From: a marine gamma proteobacterium HTCC2089
GTDB lineage: Bacteria > Pseudomonadota > Gammaproteobacteria > Pseudomonadales > Azotimanducaceae
NCBI GenBank assembly: GCA_905182905.1
Contig: CAJJDH010000049.1
Span: 1 to 64,000, forward strand
Length of the DNA: 64,000 bases
Direction of reading: 5' to 3'
The position numbers and the translations under genes are program-made. The first letter of the stretch is position 1; each line of letters begins with the position of its first letter. The notes under the pieces were generated by a model. The model was not told the origin of the DNA and made no database searches. It saw only the letters and a list, made by a program, of their open reading frames with translations. This document shows positions 16,880 through 27,092 of this stretch, piece after piece.

Positions 16880-18907
16880 ATGGTTAGCGTTCGTAAAACA
16901 CTACCAGAGCTGACCGACGGCAGCGTGGATCTTGCTGGTTGGACCACTCTACTTGTGGCAGAACATCCACATTTGCAGAAAGATGAAATACTGCAAACTT
17001 GTCTTTGGCTGAAGGATATTGCTAGTGCATCGTTGCTGCAGGGGTTAGAGCTCGCCGAAATGGTGGCTGAGCTGCGTTTAGATCAAGCGTCTGTTCTAGC
17101 GGCTATTTGCTACAGCGCATGGCGTAAGTCACTGGTGAGCGAAGCTGAACTCAAACATCGAGTTGGCTCCGAGGTTGCGGAGTTGACAGTAAATGTTGGT
17201 GCTATGGCAACTAGCAGTTTGCTGCAAATTTCCGAGCCAAAGATGCTGGAGAAAGAGCGTCGAAGCCAAGTTGAAAATGCGCGCAAGATGCTCATCTCAT
17301 TGGTCAATGATGTTCGTGTTGCGGTGATTAAACTTGCCGAGCGAGTGTTGGTTTTACGCCATGCAAAAACCTATGACACCGCGAGAAGAACGCGAATTGC
17401 GGAAGAAGCGGCTGCGATTTTTGCCCCATTAGCAGATCGCTTGGGTATGTGGCAGTTGAAGTGGGAATTGGAAGATTTATCTTTGCGCTACCTGCGCGAG
17501 GACATTTATTTAGGCATCGCAAAACAGCTAAGTAATAAGCGTCAAGAACGAGAAACCCAAATTCAGGCCTTAGCCGCTCAATTTAGTGATCTCTTAGTAG
17601 GGCATGGGATAGAAACTGAAGTTCGTGGTAGAGCCAAAAATATCTTTAGTATCTGGCGCAAGATGCAGAAAAAGAGTATCTCTATCGAGCAAGTTTATGA
17701 CGTTCGCGCGATTAGAATTATTGTCGATTCTTTAGCGGAGTGTTACGCGGTACTGGGCATTATTCATACTCATTGGCAGCATATCCCTAGTGAATTCGAC
17801 GACTATATTGCCGCGCCAAAAGAAAATGGTTATCAAAGTATTCATACGGCTATTGCAGCGGATGATGGTTTGGTTCTTGAAGTTCAGATCCGCACCAGAC
17901 AAATGCATGAGGATGCCGAACTTGGCGTTTGTGCGCACTGGGCCTATAAAATTGGTGATAAGAAATCAGCATCAGAAGATGAGAGTTTTTCCGCGAAAAT
18001 GGATTGGCTGCGGCAAGTTTTAGAATGGCACGAAGACCTTGGCGATACTGAAGATCTAGTATCCCTATTGCGCCAGCGTATCAGCGAAGAGCGTATTTTT
18101 GTGTCTACACCAAAAGGCCATGTTTTGGATCTCTCTGCGGGTTCTACGGTCCTAGACTTCGCTTATCGCGTGCATACTGACTTGGGACATAGCTGCATCG
18201 GAGGCGTGGTAAACGGGGTGGAAGTGCCGTTATATACCCAGCTCAGAACCGGACAACAGGTTAAAGTTCTTCGTGGCGATGCAGGTGACCCCATTGTTGG
18301 GCCTTTTCGTGAATGGTTAGAACCAAGCCTAGGGTTTATTCACTCGCATAGAGCCAAAGCAAAAATCATTACGCAGTATCGAGCTGCTGAAGCAAATCTT
18401 GATCCGGAAAAGGGGCTGCAACATATACAGAGACTAGTCACTAGTACTGGACTCCAAGCTCTTTCCAAAAGCCAAATCGAAGTACTTTGTACACATTCAA
18501 AGTATGCAGATGTGCAAACTATGCTGGGCGCTGTGAGTAGTGGTGAGCAAAGTTATATAGCTTTGGTGGCGGGTTTCTTAGAAAGCCCAAACGCTGTGAG
18601 CGAAGCCAAGATTTTCACCAATGAAAATTCCGCTCTGGAATGTTTATTCCCCCAACGTATGGGGGTGAATGTTATCGCTGTAAATAGACACGGTTTATTG
18701 AATGACATAACGCAACTTGTTGCAGCTATGGATTTACAAATTTTGGCGGCTTCCGGTGAGGTAATGGACTCAGTCACTGACGCGCAGATCTCTCTAGAGT
18801 TAGAGCTACAGAGCTGGGGTCAGTATTTTCAGCTGGTTGGGCGGATAGATTATCTTAATGGCGTTCAATCCGTGGTGCGCAAATCGCTCGTTACGCGTGG
18901 CGCATAA
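16880..18907 (+). CDS. relA: GTP pyrophosphokinase RelA, (p)ppGpp synthetase
   Basis: Ribosome-associated enzyme that makes (p)ppGpp when uncharged tRNA accumulates. The ATG at 16880 follows GGAGG. The N-terminal hydrolase-like domain lacks the HD metal-binding residues, as expected for RelA. The synthetase domain has EFDDYI at 305-310 (the acidic RelA-type motif, not the SpoT form), NGYQS at 316-320 and EVQIRT at 334-339. A TGS domain near 410-475 and a C-terminal ACT domain near 595-670 follow. At 675 residues it is shorter than E. coli RelA (744), mainly in the regions between domains. spoT is not in the window. Confidence 0.95.
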   Translation: MVSVRKTLPELTDGSVDLAGWTTLLVAEHPHLQKDEILQTCLWLKDIASASLLQGLELAEMVAELRLDQASVLAAICYSAWRKSLVSEAELKHRVGSEVAELTVNVGAMATSSLLQISEPKMLEKERRSQVENARKMLISLVNDVRVAVIKLAERVLVLRHAKTYDTARRTRIAEEAAAIFAPLADRLGMWQLKWELEDLSLRYLREDIYLGIAKQLSNKRQERETQIQALAAQFSDLLVGHGIETEVRGRAKNIFSIWRKMQKKSISIEQVYDVRAIRIIVDSLAECYAVLGIIHTHWQHIPSEFDDYIAAPKENGYQSIHTAIAADDGLVLEVQIRTRQMHEDAELGVCAHWAYKIGDKKSASEDESFSAKMDWLRQVLEWHEDLGDTEDLVSLLRQRISEERIFVSTPKGHVLDLSAGSTVLDFAYRVHTDLGHSCIGGVVNGVEVPLYTQLRTGQQVKVLRGDAGDPIVGPFREWLEPSLGFIHSHRAKAKIITQYRAAEANLDPEKGLQHIQRLVTSTGLQALSKSQIEVLCTHSKYADVQTMLGAVSSGEQSYIALVAGFLESPNAVSEAKIFTNENSALECLFPQRMGVNVIAVNRHGLLNDITQLVAAMDLQILAASGEVMDSVTDAQISLELELQSWGQYFQLVGRIDYLNGVQSVVRKSLVTRGA

Positions 18908-19044
18908 AGCCGTATTTTGGATTACTCTTCAGCCGAAGATGTTTTAGCAACTAGGCACAAGGAACCATGTCTTTTATACGGTGAAAAATAGGGTAAAGTG
19001 TCGCCCTCAAATTTTGTAATGTAGCGGTTGTTTGGAGATAGAGA

Positions 19045-19689
19045 ATGAAAATAATTTTATTGGGACCACCGGGCGCCGGAAAGGGAACCCAAGCGCAGTT
19101 CATCAAAGAGCAACTTAGTATTCCGCAAATTTCTACCGGAGATATGCTGCGTGCTGCCGTCAGCTCAGGTAGTGATTTGGGTAATCGCGTGAAAGCTGTA
19201 ATGGACTCAGGAGGCTTGGTTTCAGACGAGATTATCATTGCATTGGTTAAAGAGCGCATACGACAAGAAGATTGCGCAGATGGTTTTCTGTTTGATGGGT
19301 TCCCGCGAACCATACCTCAGGCTGCCGCTATGGAGGCTGCCGGCGTGCCGATCGATGCGGTAGTAGAGATTCAGGTAGACGATGGAGAGTTGATTAAGCG
19401 AATCACTGGACGCCGCGTGCATCCGGGTTCTGGTCGCGTCTACCATGTTATTTATAATCCACCCAAGGTCGCAGATGTGGATGATGAATCAGGCGACCCA
19501 CTTGTGCAGCGCGAAGATGATACGGAAGCAACCGTACGAGACCGTCTTGCCGTTTACTATGAGCAGACTCAACCGTTGGTTGCCCATTATAAAAGCCAGT
19601 CCTCTATTGCCTATATTGAAGTTGACGGTCAGGGCGAGGTTGAAGGCATTCAGCAGGCGATATCTGCTGGTTTATCTTCGGTCAAGTAA
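19045..19689 (+). CDS. adk: Adenylate kinase
   Basis: Interconverts ATP, ADP and AMP. The 214-residue protein has the P-loop GPPGAGKGT at 7-15 and the AMP-binding DGFPRT segment near 84-89. The LID domain is of the hydrogen-bonded type (VHPGSGR), with no zinc cysteines, as in E. coli. The ATG at 19045 is preceded by TTGGAGAT. It is 137 bases downstream of relA; I could not define a promoter there. The end is convergent with moeA across a strong palindrome. Confidence 0.98.
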   Translation: MKIILLGPPGAGKGTQAQFIKEQLSIPQISTGDMLRAAVSSGSDLGNRVKAVMDSGGLVSDEIIIALVKERIRQEDCADGFLFDGFPRTIPQAAAMEAAGVPIDAVVEIQVDDGELIKRITGRRVHPGSGRVYHVIYNPPKVADVDDESGDPLVQREDDTEATVRDRLAVYYEQTQPLVAHYKSQSSIAYIEVDGQGEVEGIQQAISAGLSSVK

Positions 19690-19709
19690 CCGCGGTTTGC
19701 ACAGAAATG

Positions 19710-19732
19710 CTGCTGAACAGTTAGTTCAGCAG
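19710..19732. terminator. Perfect 9-base-pair hairpin between convergent adk and moeA
   Basis: CTGCTGAAC and GTTCAGCAG pair perfectly around the 5-base loop AGTTA. The hairpin includes the moeA stop codon (19721-19723) and lies 20 bases past the adk stop. Neither side has a clean T-tract, though the moeA side reads ATTTCTGTG. A bidirectional terminator is the simplest reading. Confidence 0.5.
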
Positions 19733-20956
19733 ATTATCCAAGGGCAGAATATTTACCTCATCTCCTGGGGCTAAATCGCCCAAGTTTTTATCCACTTCGA
19801 TTAAACAGTTTGCGTGGTGAAAGGTGCTCAGTCGATTAGAGCCTTGGTCGCCGGTATGGGATACCTCGAACAGGCCTGCATTTTCTGCAAACGTACCGCG
19901 TTGATATTCAGTACGTCCGGCTTGATGGGTCACAGGTGTTGTGAGGTTTGCTTTCAATCGTAGCGCCGGCGCTAATTTTGCGCCTGCTAAAGCTAAAAGA
20001 GCTGGGCGCACTAGCAAAAGCGCGGTGACAATGGTGGAAACTGGATTGCCAGGGAGTCCAAAAATCCAGCAGTTTTCAATTTTGCCAAATGCCATAGGCT
20101 TACCCGGTTTTAGATTCAGGCGCCAAAATGCCAGTGTGCCTAACCGTTCAATAGTTTCGCTAATGTAGTCAGCATCTCCCACCGATACGCCACCGCTTGT
20201 AATCATCGCATCGCAGTGTTGAGCGCCTTCTCGTAGCGCGTTGCTTACTGCATCTGCCTCATCTGCCAACCTACCGAGATCTCTTACCTCCACTGGCAGG
20301 TTTTTCAGTAACTCCATAACGGTGAGCCTATTTGAGTCATAAATTTGCCCTTCAAGAAGTGCCTCCACTGGGACACTAGAGTCTCTTAACTCATCACCGC
20401 TGGAAAAAACGCCGATGACGGGCTTGCGCAGAACCTCTACCAAGTTTACCCCTGCGCTGGCCAAGCTCGCAATTAGGAAGGGGTTGAGTACGTCGCCTGG
20501 TGCAGCTATTTGGCTGCCTACCTTTAGATCGTTGCCTATTGCGCGAACGTAAGATTCCGATGGCGAATGAGTGTTAAAGAGCACACTGGTTGCATCACGC
20601 TGCGCCACTTCTTCTTGCAAAATCACTTGATCGGCACTGCTTGGCAGCATGGCACCGGTAAAAATTCGAAGACATTCTCCTGCACTGATATCGCCATTGT
20701 AAGGGTGGCCTGCAAGACTTTGACCGATGACAGTCAAAGACAAACCCTGATCTTGAGCACGAATGGCGTAACCATCCATAGCTGATGCTCTGAACGGCGG
20801 CAAATTGAGGTTGGCGGTAGCTGGCCGTGCAAGCACTCGGCCGCGAGATTGCTGCAACGGGCACTGTTCTGTTGCGGTTATCGGTAACATTTGCGATTTC
20901 AGAGAAGCTAATGCTTCCTCCAAATCCAAGGGTTGGCTATGCTGGGTCAATGACAA
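19721..20956 (-). CDS. moeA: Molybdopterin molybdenumtransferase
   Basis: Inserts molybdate into molybdopterin to form the molybdenum cofactor. The 411-residue protein fits the family. It has the FRASAMDGYA substrate segment near residue 55, the conserved TSGGVSVGDADY motif near 255, and the GLPGNPVS loop near 300. The start is probably the TTG at 20956, because the N-terminus continues as LDLEEALASL, which matches other MoeA proteins. That start overlaps the divergent tsaB start by 7 bases. No other cofactor gene is in the window, so at least one molybdoenzyme should be encoded elsewhere. Confidence 0.94.
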   Translation of the reverse strand: MSLTQHSQPLDLEEALASLKSQMLPITATEQCPLQQSRGRVLARPATANLNLPPFRASAMDGYAIRAQDQGLSLTVIGQSLAGHPYNGDISAGECLRIFTGAMLPSSADQVILQEEVAQRDATSVLFNTHSPSESYVRAIGNDLKVGSQIAAPGDVLNPFLIASLASAGVNLVEVLRKPVIGVFSSGDELRDSSVPVEALLEGQIYDSNRLTVMELLKNLPVEVRDLGRLADEADAVSNALREGAQHCDAMITSGGVSVGDADYISETIERLGTLAFWRLNLKPGKPMAFGKIENCWIFGLPGNPVSTIVTALLLVRPALLALAGAKLAPALRLKANLTTPVTHQAGRTEYQRGTFAENAGLFEVSHTGDQGSNRLSTFHHANCLIEVDKNLGDLAPGDEVNILPLDNLLN

Positions 20957-21666
20957 ATACCTTATGTATAGAAACGTCCACAGCGTATTGTAGCTTGGCC
21001 TTAGCCGTAGGCGAGGACATTTTTTTCCAGCAGCGCAAATTGGAGCGCAGCCATAATGAGCACATCTTACCCATGCTCACAGAGCTGTTCGCTAGGGCGG
21101 GCCTAAATAAACAAGACGTTCAGGTCATTGGCTTTGGGGCGGGGCCGGGGTCGTTTACCGGTGTTCGTATAGCAGCTTCAGTTACGCAAGGCTTAGCCCT
21201 AGCAAGTGCAAGTAAAGTAGTTGCAATGAAGGGTTCTGAGATTCTTGTACGTAGCGCAGGGGAGGACAATACCTTGGACGGTTATACCTCAGGCGGTGAG
21301 GCGACAAATTGGTTGGCGGTTATTCCAAGCCGAGCAGACGCATACTATGTATCCTTGTATCAGCAAATTGACGCCGAGTTAAGTGTGCTCATTGAAGATC
21401 AGCTTATGCTTGAAGCATCTGATTGGATTGAGGCGTTAGCGCAAGATATTACCGCTCAGGGCAAAAATACATTGAAGATCATTGGTGCAATGCCAGATTG
21501 GATGCCCGGTGCATTGACGTCTGCGTTTGTCGGTACACCGGTACCTGATGCCAGAGTAATGATAAGTCAGGTGAGACAACTTTATGCCAATGGTAGCGCG
21601 CAGGGTGTTGAGTATGCCTTACCTATTTATGTTGAGGGTGACTCGCCTTGGCGGAAAAGTTCTTGA
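20950..21666 (+). CDS. tsaB: tRNA threonylcarbamoyladenosine biosynthesis protein TsaB
   Basis: Partner of TsaD and TsaE in making t6A37 on ANN-decoding tRNAs. I chose the ATG at 20950, giving 238 residues beginning TNTLCIETS, the standard N-terminus; earlier in-frame starts lie inside moeA on the other strand and are unlikely. The signature GPGSFTGVR is at 65-73. The rest is the ASKHA-type fold, which diverges quickly in this family. It is followed by rsmJ with a 19-base overlap. Confidence 0.93.
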   Translation: MTNTLCIETSTAYCSLALAVGEDIFFQQRKLERSHNEHILPMLTELFARAGLNKQDVQVIGFGAGPGSFTGVRIAASVTQGLALASASKVVAMKGSEILVRSAGEDNTLDGYTSGGEATNWLAVIPSRADAYYVSLYQQIDAELSVLIEDQLMLEASDWIEALAQDITAQGKNTLKIIGAMPDWMPGALTSAFVGTPVPDARVMISQVRQLYANGSAQGVEYALPIYVEGDSPWRKSS

Positions 21667-22412
21667 TCGAACAGGCAGAAAACCTCTTAAGGCTACCCGC
21701 TCGTCCGGAAACCCCCATTGTGTTGATGTACACCAATGACCAGCGCCACCGTGCTGAGATCTACACTGAATGGTGCGAGTTGCGCCAAGTAGAGGAGCCA
21801 ATGCCAGTTGACGTTCCGAGTCTGTACTTGGACTATCAAGGAATCGCGTTGTGTAGCCCTGGTAATAAGAGGCCATTTCGTCTGGCGGAGCAAAACTTAC
21901 ATAGACGCAGTGTTGGCGCTAGAAAGGGCGAACTGGCCAGAGCATGTGGCCTAAATCAAGGTGATCTGAGCATACTCGACGCCTGCGCAGGCTTTGGTAC
22001 CGACGGTCTGACCTTGTCTATGCTGGGCTGTCCAGTAACTCTAGTTGAGCGTGAGCCCTTGATCTGGATACTACTGCGCGACTTTGCGCGCAGTTTCGAC
22101 AATGCCGATGTCATATTTATGGATTGCAGAGAATTGCTGAGCTTGGATGCCACTTGGGACGTTGTATACCTAGACCCAATGTTTCCCGAGCGAAAGAAAA
22201 AGGCTCTACCCAATCAAGGGCTGCAACATTTGCGGTATTTAACTCAGGATGCTCGTGCAGATGCGGATTTAGCCGAACTTATACAGCTAGGTTTGAGCTG
22301 CGCAAACAATCGAGTAGTTGTAAAACGGCGGCTGAAAGATCCAATGGTTGAGGGTGTGAATTTTCAAATTAAGGGTAAATCTGTACGCTTTGATATCTAC
22401 CTAAAAAAGTAG
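21648..22412 (+). CDS. rsmJ: 16S rRNA (guanine-1516-N2)-methyltransferase
   Basis: Methylates G1516 of 16S rRNA. The 254-residue protein has the segment FRLAEQNLHRRSVGARKGEL at 77-96, which is characteristic of RsmJ. The SAM-binding motif DACAGFGTDG is at 111-120, and the DPMFPERKK motif follows near 177-185. The start is TTG 21648, inside tsaB, so translation is probably coupled. The length matches E. coli RsmJ (250). It converges on plsB, with 87 bases between that hold no recognisable gene. Confidence 0.94.
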   Translation: MAEKFLIEQAENLLRLPARPETPIVLMYTNDQRHRAEIYTEWCELRQVEEPMPVDVPSLYLDYQGIALCSPGNKRPFRLAEQNLHRRSVGARKGELARACGLNQGDLSILDACAGFGTDGLTLSMLGCPVTLVEREPLIWILLRDFARSFDNADVIFMDCRELLSLDATWDVVYLDPMFPERKKKALPNQGLQHLRYLTQDARADADLAELIQLGLSCANNRVVVKRRLKDPMVEGVNFQIKGKSVRFDIYLKK

Positions 22413-22499
22413 GTACGATCTTAAGGATAGGGCTAATGAGTAGGGTTAAAGAGCGGGAGAGCAGCGCGTGACTGCAAATTCCTGACCTAGATTAAGGTA

Positions 22500-25013
22500 C
22501 TAATTTGGTGCCGCTATTTCAGCATCGATGGCAAATTTTAATTTGGCGTCAATACCCGCTTCCAAGCTTAGCCCTAGAGCGAAGAAGGTCTCCGTAGGTT
22601 TAAGAATACCCTCATTGGTACTAACCAGTAACCCACGCTCGATGAGCTGCTCAATATAGTTGTCGGTAAGTTTTTGCTCAAAAAAATCCGGCCCTTTGAT
22701 GCCTAATAAAATAGATATTTTTTCAGCCGCGTACCCGCTTGCAAGACTCAGAGCGGTCTTGTCTTTGTCGCCGTACCTTGCAAAATTTACAATGAGGTAC
22801 ATGCGAGCCAAGGTTTCATTCATTAGGTTGGCGAGGTTGGCAAACTGGAAGCTTTGTTCACTACCCGGGGTCGGCAGCATTATACTCTCGTCTGAGAGTG
22901 TCAGCATACCTTGCTCGTTAAGCGTTTCTAGGACGAGTTCCAACGCCGGCTGATTAGTAACACTTAACTCATGGGCTATGAATGGAAAAACTAGCTCAAC
23001 CATTTCTCGCAATTCATCCATACTAACATTGGTGTTGCTGTGCAAGAGTAAGCTAGCAACAAGGCTGGGGAGGGAGAGTAGGTGCAACACATTATTTCTG
23101 TACCATGCCATCAGCAATGCGGTAAATGGCGCGTGGCGTAAAACCGTACCAAAAGTCTCGTCAGTCTGTGTAATCAGGCCTAGTGTTTTAACTTTTTCAA
23201 TACTAGTTTGGCCGGTCATATCCGGATCGGTGAATATACGCGGACCATAAAGTGAAGTTAGTAAAAACATATAACATTCGCTTTGCTCAGTAAGTTGCTT
23301 CTCCTCCATTGCCTCCTGATGAATACTTAGACTGGCAAGGGCAATGAGATTGACTGAGTTAACTGTAGCCTGGGCATTGATGCTGCCCATGATGTGCGCT
23401 CCGAGGGCTTTCATGACTATGTCGTCATTAGCGACGTCCGCTGTGTCTTGCCCTATCCGATAGTCCTCTAGCCAATGGTCTAACTTGATGGGCGCACCCA
23501 AATTCACCTGTAGTTGACCAAAATTTTGTCTGATCACTTTTACCCCATTGATTAGGTCAAGGATGCTCTCAGTTTTTTTGCTCGCCCCACGGAGCTCATC
23601 CATATAACTGCCGCCTTCAATAACTTTTTCGTAACCGAAATAAACTGGAACAAAGGCCAAGGGTTTTTTTAAGCCTTGAAATTGTTGGGCAAGAGACAGT
23701 TTGAGCAGCCCATATTTTACTGGCAATAATCTACCAGTCCGACTGCGCCCACCTTCGGGGAAGAATTCTACGCAATGGCCGCTGTTGTAAACCTGATATA
23801 AGTATTCTTCGAACACAGCGGCGTAAAGAGGGTCATCGCGAAAGCTTCGACGCATAAAGAACGCACCGCCACGGCGTAAAAAGCCACCTAGTATTGGGAG
23901 GTTTAGATTATCCCCGGCTGCGATGTGGGGAATCATAATACCCCCACGATACAAGGTGTAGCTGAGTACCAAATAATCAATATGACTGCGGTGAGAGGGT
24001 ACGTAGACCAGCGTATGTGTGTCCGACACCTCGCGTAGTGGCTTTAGTCCACGTACGTTTACGCCAGTGTATATACGGCGCCAAAACCAGCTGAGAAAAA
24101 TGAGAAAAATGCGAATCGAGGAATAGGACATATCCGAAGCGATTTTTTTAGCATGCCGGTAGGCCAGCAGCTTTAGCTTGGCTTTGTGTTTTTCACAGTC
24201 TAAATCGGGGTTGGCTTCTGCAACAGCGTTAATGTGTTGGGTGATTCGTGGTGAGTTGGCAATACTCGATAATAACGTTCTTCTATGGGAGAAGTCCGGT
24301 CCTAGAGTAGCTTGGTGTTGCTGCTTGAAACGAACGCGCAGTAACCGAGCTGACCTTCGAATTGCGTAGTTTTGGCCTTTGTCGTGTTTGGCAATGTCTT
24401 CAAGGGCAATAGGTTTGTCAAAGCAAACATGAATGTCACCGCGGTTAAAAAGTAGCGCGAAGAAGCGTTTAATGCCTCCAGTTGCAGAGCGTTGGTCTGA
24501 GGTGAGGGCTTCAATCCAACTGCCCTTTGGCGCTAAGGAGCGGCCCCAAAAAATCGATACAGGTACTATTACTACCTTTTTTTGGATAGTTTCCGTAGCT
24601 TCAACCAGTTGCAGCAATCTGCGTGAATAGCGCTGCATTGTGATCTTGCCACCCCAAGCTCTGTTTAGAGCGAACGCACGGCCGCTGAGTGCCCAGTCAT
24701 CTATTTCTAGGCTTGCCAGTGGTGATGGGGGTGCGCTGTCCGGGACTTGCCCAAGCACTGCATGTTCTAGAACCACGTGCTCTAGAATTAAAAGGTCTGC
24801 TATCGATCTTTTGTCCAACGCATAAACAATTTCTCTGTCCCTGTGGGCTGGATTTGTCGGGGGGTAGTCGGCGGAAGAGTTCGATGTGGAAGCCTGAACG
24901 TCTTCCTTTGTAACAATGCCTATATTTTCCAAACCACTGTAATCTGGCCTCGCTACGAGGCGAATGATTTGTCGCAGAAAGCGATAGTAGGTGCGCAGTA
25001 GACTGTTTTTCAT
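22500..25013 (-). CDS. plsB: Glycerol-3-phosphate acyltransferase PlsB
   Basis: Inner-membrane enzyme that acylates glycerol-3-phosphate, the first step of phospholipid synthesis. From the ATG at 25013 it has 837 residues (a GTG at 25019 adds two), compared with 807 in E. coli. The acyltransferase block 1 motif HRSHIDYL and the block 3 motif FPEGGRSRTGR are both clear in the central region. The C-terminal half is helical and less conserved. It lies 32 bases downstream of gspD on the same strand, an unusual neighbour that suggests co-transcription with secretion genes. The PlsY route is not visible in the window. Confidence 0.95.
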   Translation of the reverse strand: MKNSLLRTYYRFLRQIIRLVARPDYSGLENIGIVTKEDVQASTSNSSADYPPTNPAHRDREIVYALDKRSIADLLILEHVVLEHAVLGQVPDSAPPSPLASLEIDDWALSGRAFALNRAWGGKITMQRYSRRLLQLVEATETIQKKVVIVPVSIFWGRSLAPKGSWIEALTSDQRSATGGIKRFFALLFNRGDIHVCFDKPIALEDIAKHDKGQNYAIRRSARLLRVRFKQQHQATLGPDFSHRRTLLSSIANSPRITQHINAVAEANPDLDCEKHKAKLKLLAYRHAKKIASDMSYSSIRIFLIFLSWFWRRIYTGVNVRGLKPLREVSDTHTLVYVPSHRSHIDYLVLSYTLYRGGIMIPHIAAGDNLNLPILGGFLRRGGAFFMRRSFRDDPLYAAVFEEYLYQVYNSGHCVEFFPEGGRSRTGRLLPVKYGLLKLSLAQQFQGLKKPLAFVPVYFGYEKVIEGGSYMDELRGASKKTESILDLINGVKVIRQNFGQLQVNLGAPIKLDHWLEDYRIGQDTADVANDDIVMKALGAHIMGSINAQATVNSVNLIALASLSIHQEAMEEKQLTEQSECYMFLLTSLYGPRIFTDPDMTGQTSIEKVKTLGLITQTDETFGTVLRHAPFTALLMAWYRNNVLHLLSLPSLVASLLLHSNTNVSMDELREMVELVFPFIAHELSVTNQPALELVLETLNEQGMLTLSDESIMLPTPGSEQSFQFANLANLMNETLARMYLIVNFARYGDKDKTALSLASGYAAEKISILLGIKGPDFFEQKLTDNYIEQLIERGLLVSTNEGILKPTETFFALGLSLEAGIDAKLKFAIDAEIAAPN

Positions 25014-25045
25014 TGGCACAGTCTATGCTCGTAATCGGTTTGAGG

Positions 25046-27070
25046 CTATTGGGTTTGTTGGCCCTCAAAAAGACTTCTTAGGGCATCAAGTTTAGGTTGT
25101 TTTTGTGAAACACCCCCTGATTCTCCAGCGCCAGCTTTTGTGCTGTCTTCTTGCTGGCCGTCGAGTTGGAAGCCATAGTTTTCTTCCTGTTCTTTCTTAT
25201 CAGCAGTCAGCTCCCAAATGCGTGAGTACTTTGCGTTCGTTACTGAAGTAGCTTTGTCGCTGTCTGAAATAATAGTCGGGCGAATAAACACTAAAAGGTT
25301 GGTTTTTACCCGTGCCGTAGTCTTAGATTTGAACAAATTGCCGACGAGTGGAATGCTTCCCAGTACGGGTACTTTACTTCCAGTTTCAGTGACATCGTCT
25401 TGGATCAAGCCACCCAATACTATGGTTTCACCATCGCCGGCCAAAACAGTTGTCTCAATGGTTCTCTTGGAGGTTACGACGTCTGCAAAAGCGCTGCCAC
25501 TCACTGTTGTGTTTAGTACATTAGATATATTTTGTATAACGTCTAGGCGCACTTCATCGCCATCAAAAACGTGGGGGGTTACGAGTAATTCTACACCGAC
25601 ATCTTGGCGATTGACGGTAGTGAATGGATTGTTAGAGCCGTTACCGTTAGTGCTGAATGAACCAGTGCGAAAAGGCACTTCACGACCTACTAGGATTTTA
25701 GCTTCGTTGTTATCCAAGGTGATGATACTTGGTGTGGAGAGCAGATTGGCGTCTGAGTTGGTAGATAGGGCGGTTATAACTGCGCCAAAAGATATGCCGT
25801 CAAGGTCTAGCTTCGCAGCCGCTAGAGTAGGGCCACTAAGTGAGGCCAATCCCTGTAATACACTTATGGACCCTGGGTTATCGGCATCGACAATGCCGCC
25901 AAGTAAAGATTGAATTCTCCCATTTAGGCCAGTACTAATAAGCGGTACGCTATTACCTCTCTGATCACCAGCGGCTAACTCGGAACCTAACGATAAATTG
26001 TTGTCTAGTGTTACTTCCACGATAGCCGCTTCTATAAGTACTTGGGCCCTGGGCGAGTCTAACTTATCTATGATGCTTAGGATTTCTCCCATGGCACCTG
26101 GGTCGGCTTTTATGATCAGCGCGTTAAGAGAAAGGTCAGCTTGGACGGTGATTTTTGCCGAACCGCCATTAAGACTCGATTGAGGTGTGCCAATGCTGGT
26201 CACGATGTTTTGTAGTATGCCGCTCACGTTCTCTGCATCGGCATGATTTAGCAGTATCACCTGAGTCGTATCTTTAGTTGTTGCAGGTTGATCTAGGTTA
26301 TCTATGATTTCCAAAAGGTTGGCGATGGGGCGGCTTTGGCCTCTGAGTACTAATGAGTTGTTTCGCTCGTTTGCTATGAGCTGTACTTTTTGTGGTCCTG
26401 TTGCGCTTGATCCTACTTGCTTAGGGGCAACCTTTTCTAGTAGTTCTACCAGGTCGCCTACCCAAGCTTCTTTTAGCGGAACCATAACTATTTCGTTAGA
26501 TTCTGCGATATCGATATCACTAATGACTTTTTTTAGTCGGCGTATGTTGTCTGCGTGATCTGAAATAATCACGACATTCGGTTCGCTGACGCTACCGATG
26601 TGGCCGTATTGGGGTATGAGAGGGCGAAGGATTTTCAGTAGATCTTCAGATTTAACATTTTGTACCGCGATGATTTGCGTGACTAATTCTTCTGGCGCCG
26701 CTGTCGCCAACCCGCCAGTTGCTCCAGGTGTTTGTTTGCCCGTTGCGCTTTGTTGAATGCGAATTACATTACCTGAGGGTACCGCTGTGTAATTTTGCAG
26801 TCTCAGTACGCTCAAAAATAGTTCGTAAACACCTTGTTTTCCAAGTGGTGTTTCGGAGATTACATTGACCTGACCTTTGAGTTTAGGGTCTATGATGAAA
26901 GTCTTGCCGGTAATTTTCGCAACTTGGCTAACAAATTCTTGAATGTCCGCATTTTTGGTTGCCATTTGCCAGGTACGTCCATCTTCCTCGAATTCTTCGG
27001 CAAAGGTTATGGAGCTAGCCAGTGCTAAACAGGTGATTAGCATTCTGCGAATATAAGATGTTAGTTTCAT
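25046..27070 (-). CDS. gspD: Type II secretion system secretin GspD
   Basis: Forms the outer-membrane channel of type II secretion. The 674-residue protein has a signal peptide ending near residue 24 (TFAEEF). N0 to N3 domains fill about 30-330. The secretin core has the VPVLGSIPLVGNLF segment and the closing TNLLVFIRPTII near 585-600. A hydrophilic tail of about 70 residues follows, where some secretins bind a pilotin. gspC lies directly upstream. The remaining gsp genes (E to M) are not here, so the system is split across the genome. Confidence 0.95.
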   Translation of the reverse strand: MKLTSYIRRMLITCLALASSITFAEEFEEDGRTWQMATKNADIQEFVSQVAKITGKTFIIDPKLKGQVNVISETPLGKQGVYELFLSVLRLQNYTAVPSGNVIRIQQSATGKQTPGATGGLATAAPEELVTQIIAVQNVKSEDLLKILRPLIPQYGHIGSVSEPNVVIISDHADNIRRLKKVISDIDIAESNEIVMVPLKEAWVGDLVELLEKVAPKQVGSSATGPQKVQLIANERNNSLVLRGQSRPIANLLEIIDNLDQPATTKDTTQVILLNHADAENVSGILQNIVTSIGTPQSSLNGGSAKITVQADLSLNALIIKADPGAMGEILSIIDKLDSPRAQVLIEAAIVEVTLDNNLSLGSELAAGDQRGNSVPLISTGLNGRIQSLLGGIVDADNPGSISVLQGLASLSGPTLAAAKLDLDGISFGAVITALSTNSDANLLSTPSIITLDNNEAKILVGREVPFRTGSFSTNGNGSNNPFTTVNRQDVGVELLVTPHVFDGDEVRLDVIQNISNVLNTTVSGSAFADVVTSKRTIETTVLAGDGETIVLGGLIQDDVTETGSKVPVLGSIPLVGNLFKSKTTARVKTNLLVFIRPTIISDSDKATSVTNAKYSRIWELTADKKEQEENYGFQLDGQQEDSTKAGAGESGGVSQKQPKLDALRSLFEGQQTQ

Positions 27071-27092
27071 AAAGTTTTGATTCTAAGTCAGT

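Noticed and set aside
16880-18907. Missing HD residues in RelA as a defect
   Set aside because: The hydrolase domain is inactive in gammaproteobacterial RelA; SpoT does the hydrolysis.
25218-25913. Long plus-strand frame (231 codons) opposite gspD
   Set aside because: It lies entirely within a firm secretin gene and reads as low-complexity Ser/Thr/Pro-rich sequence with no family pattern; a shadow frame.
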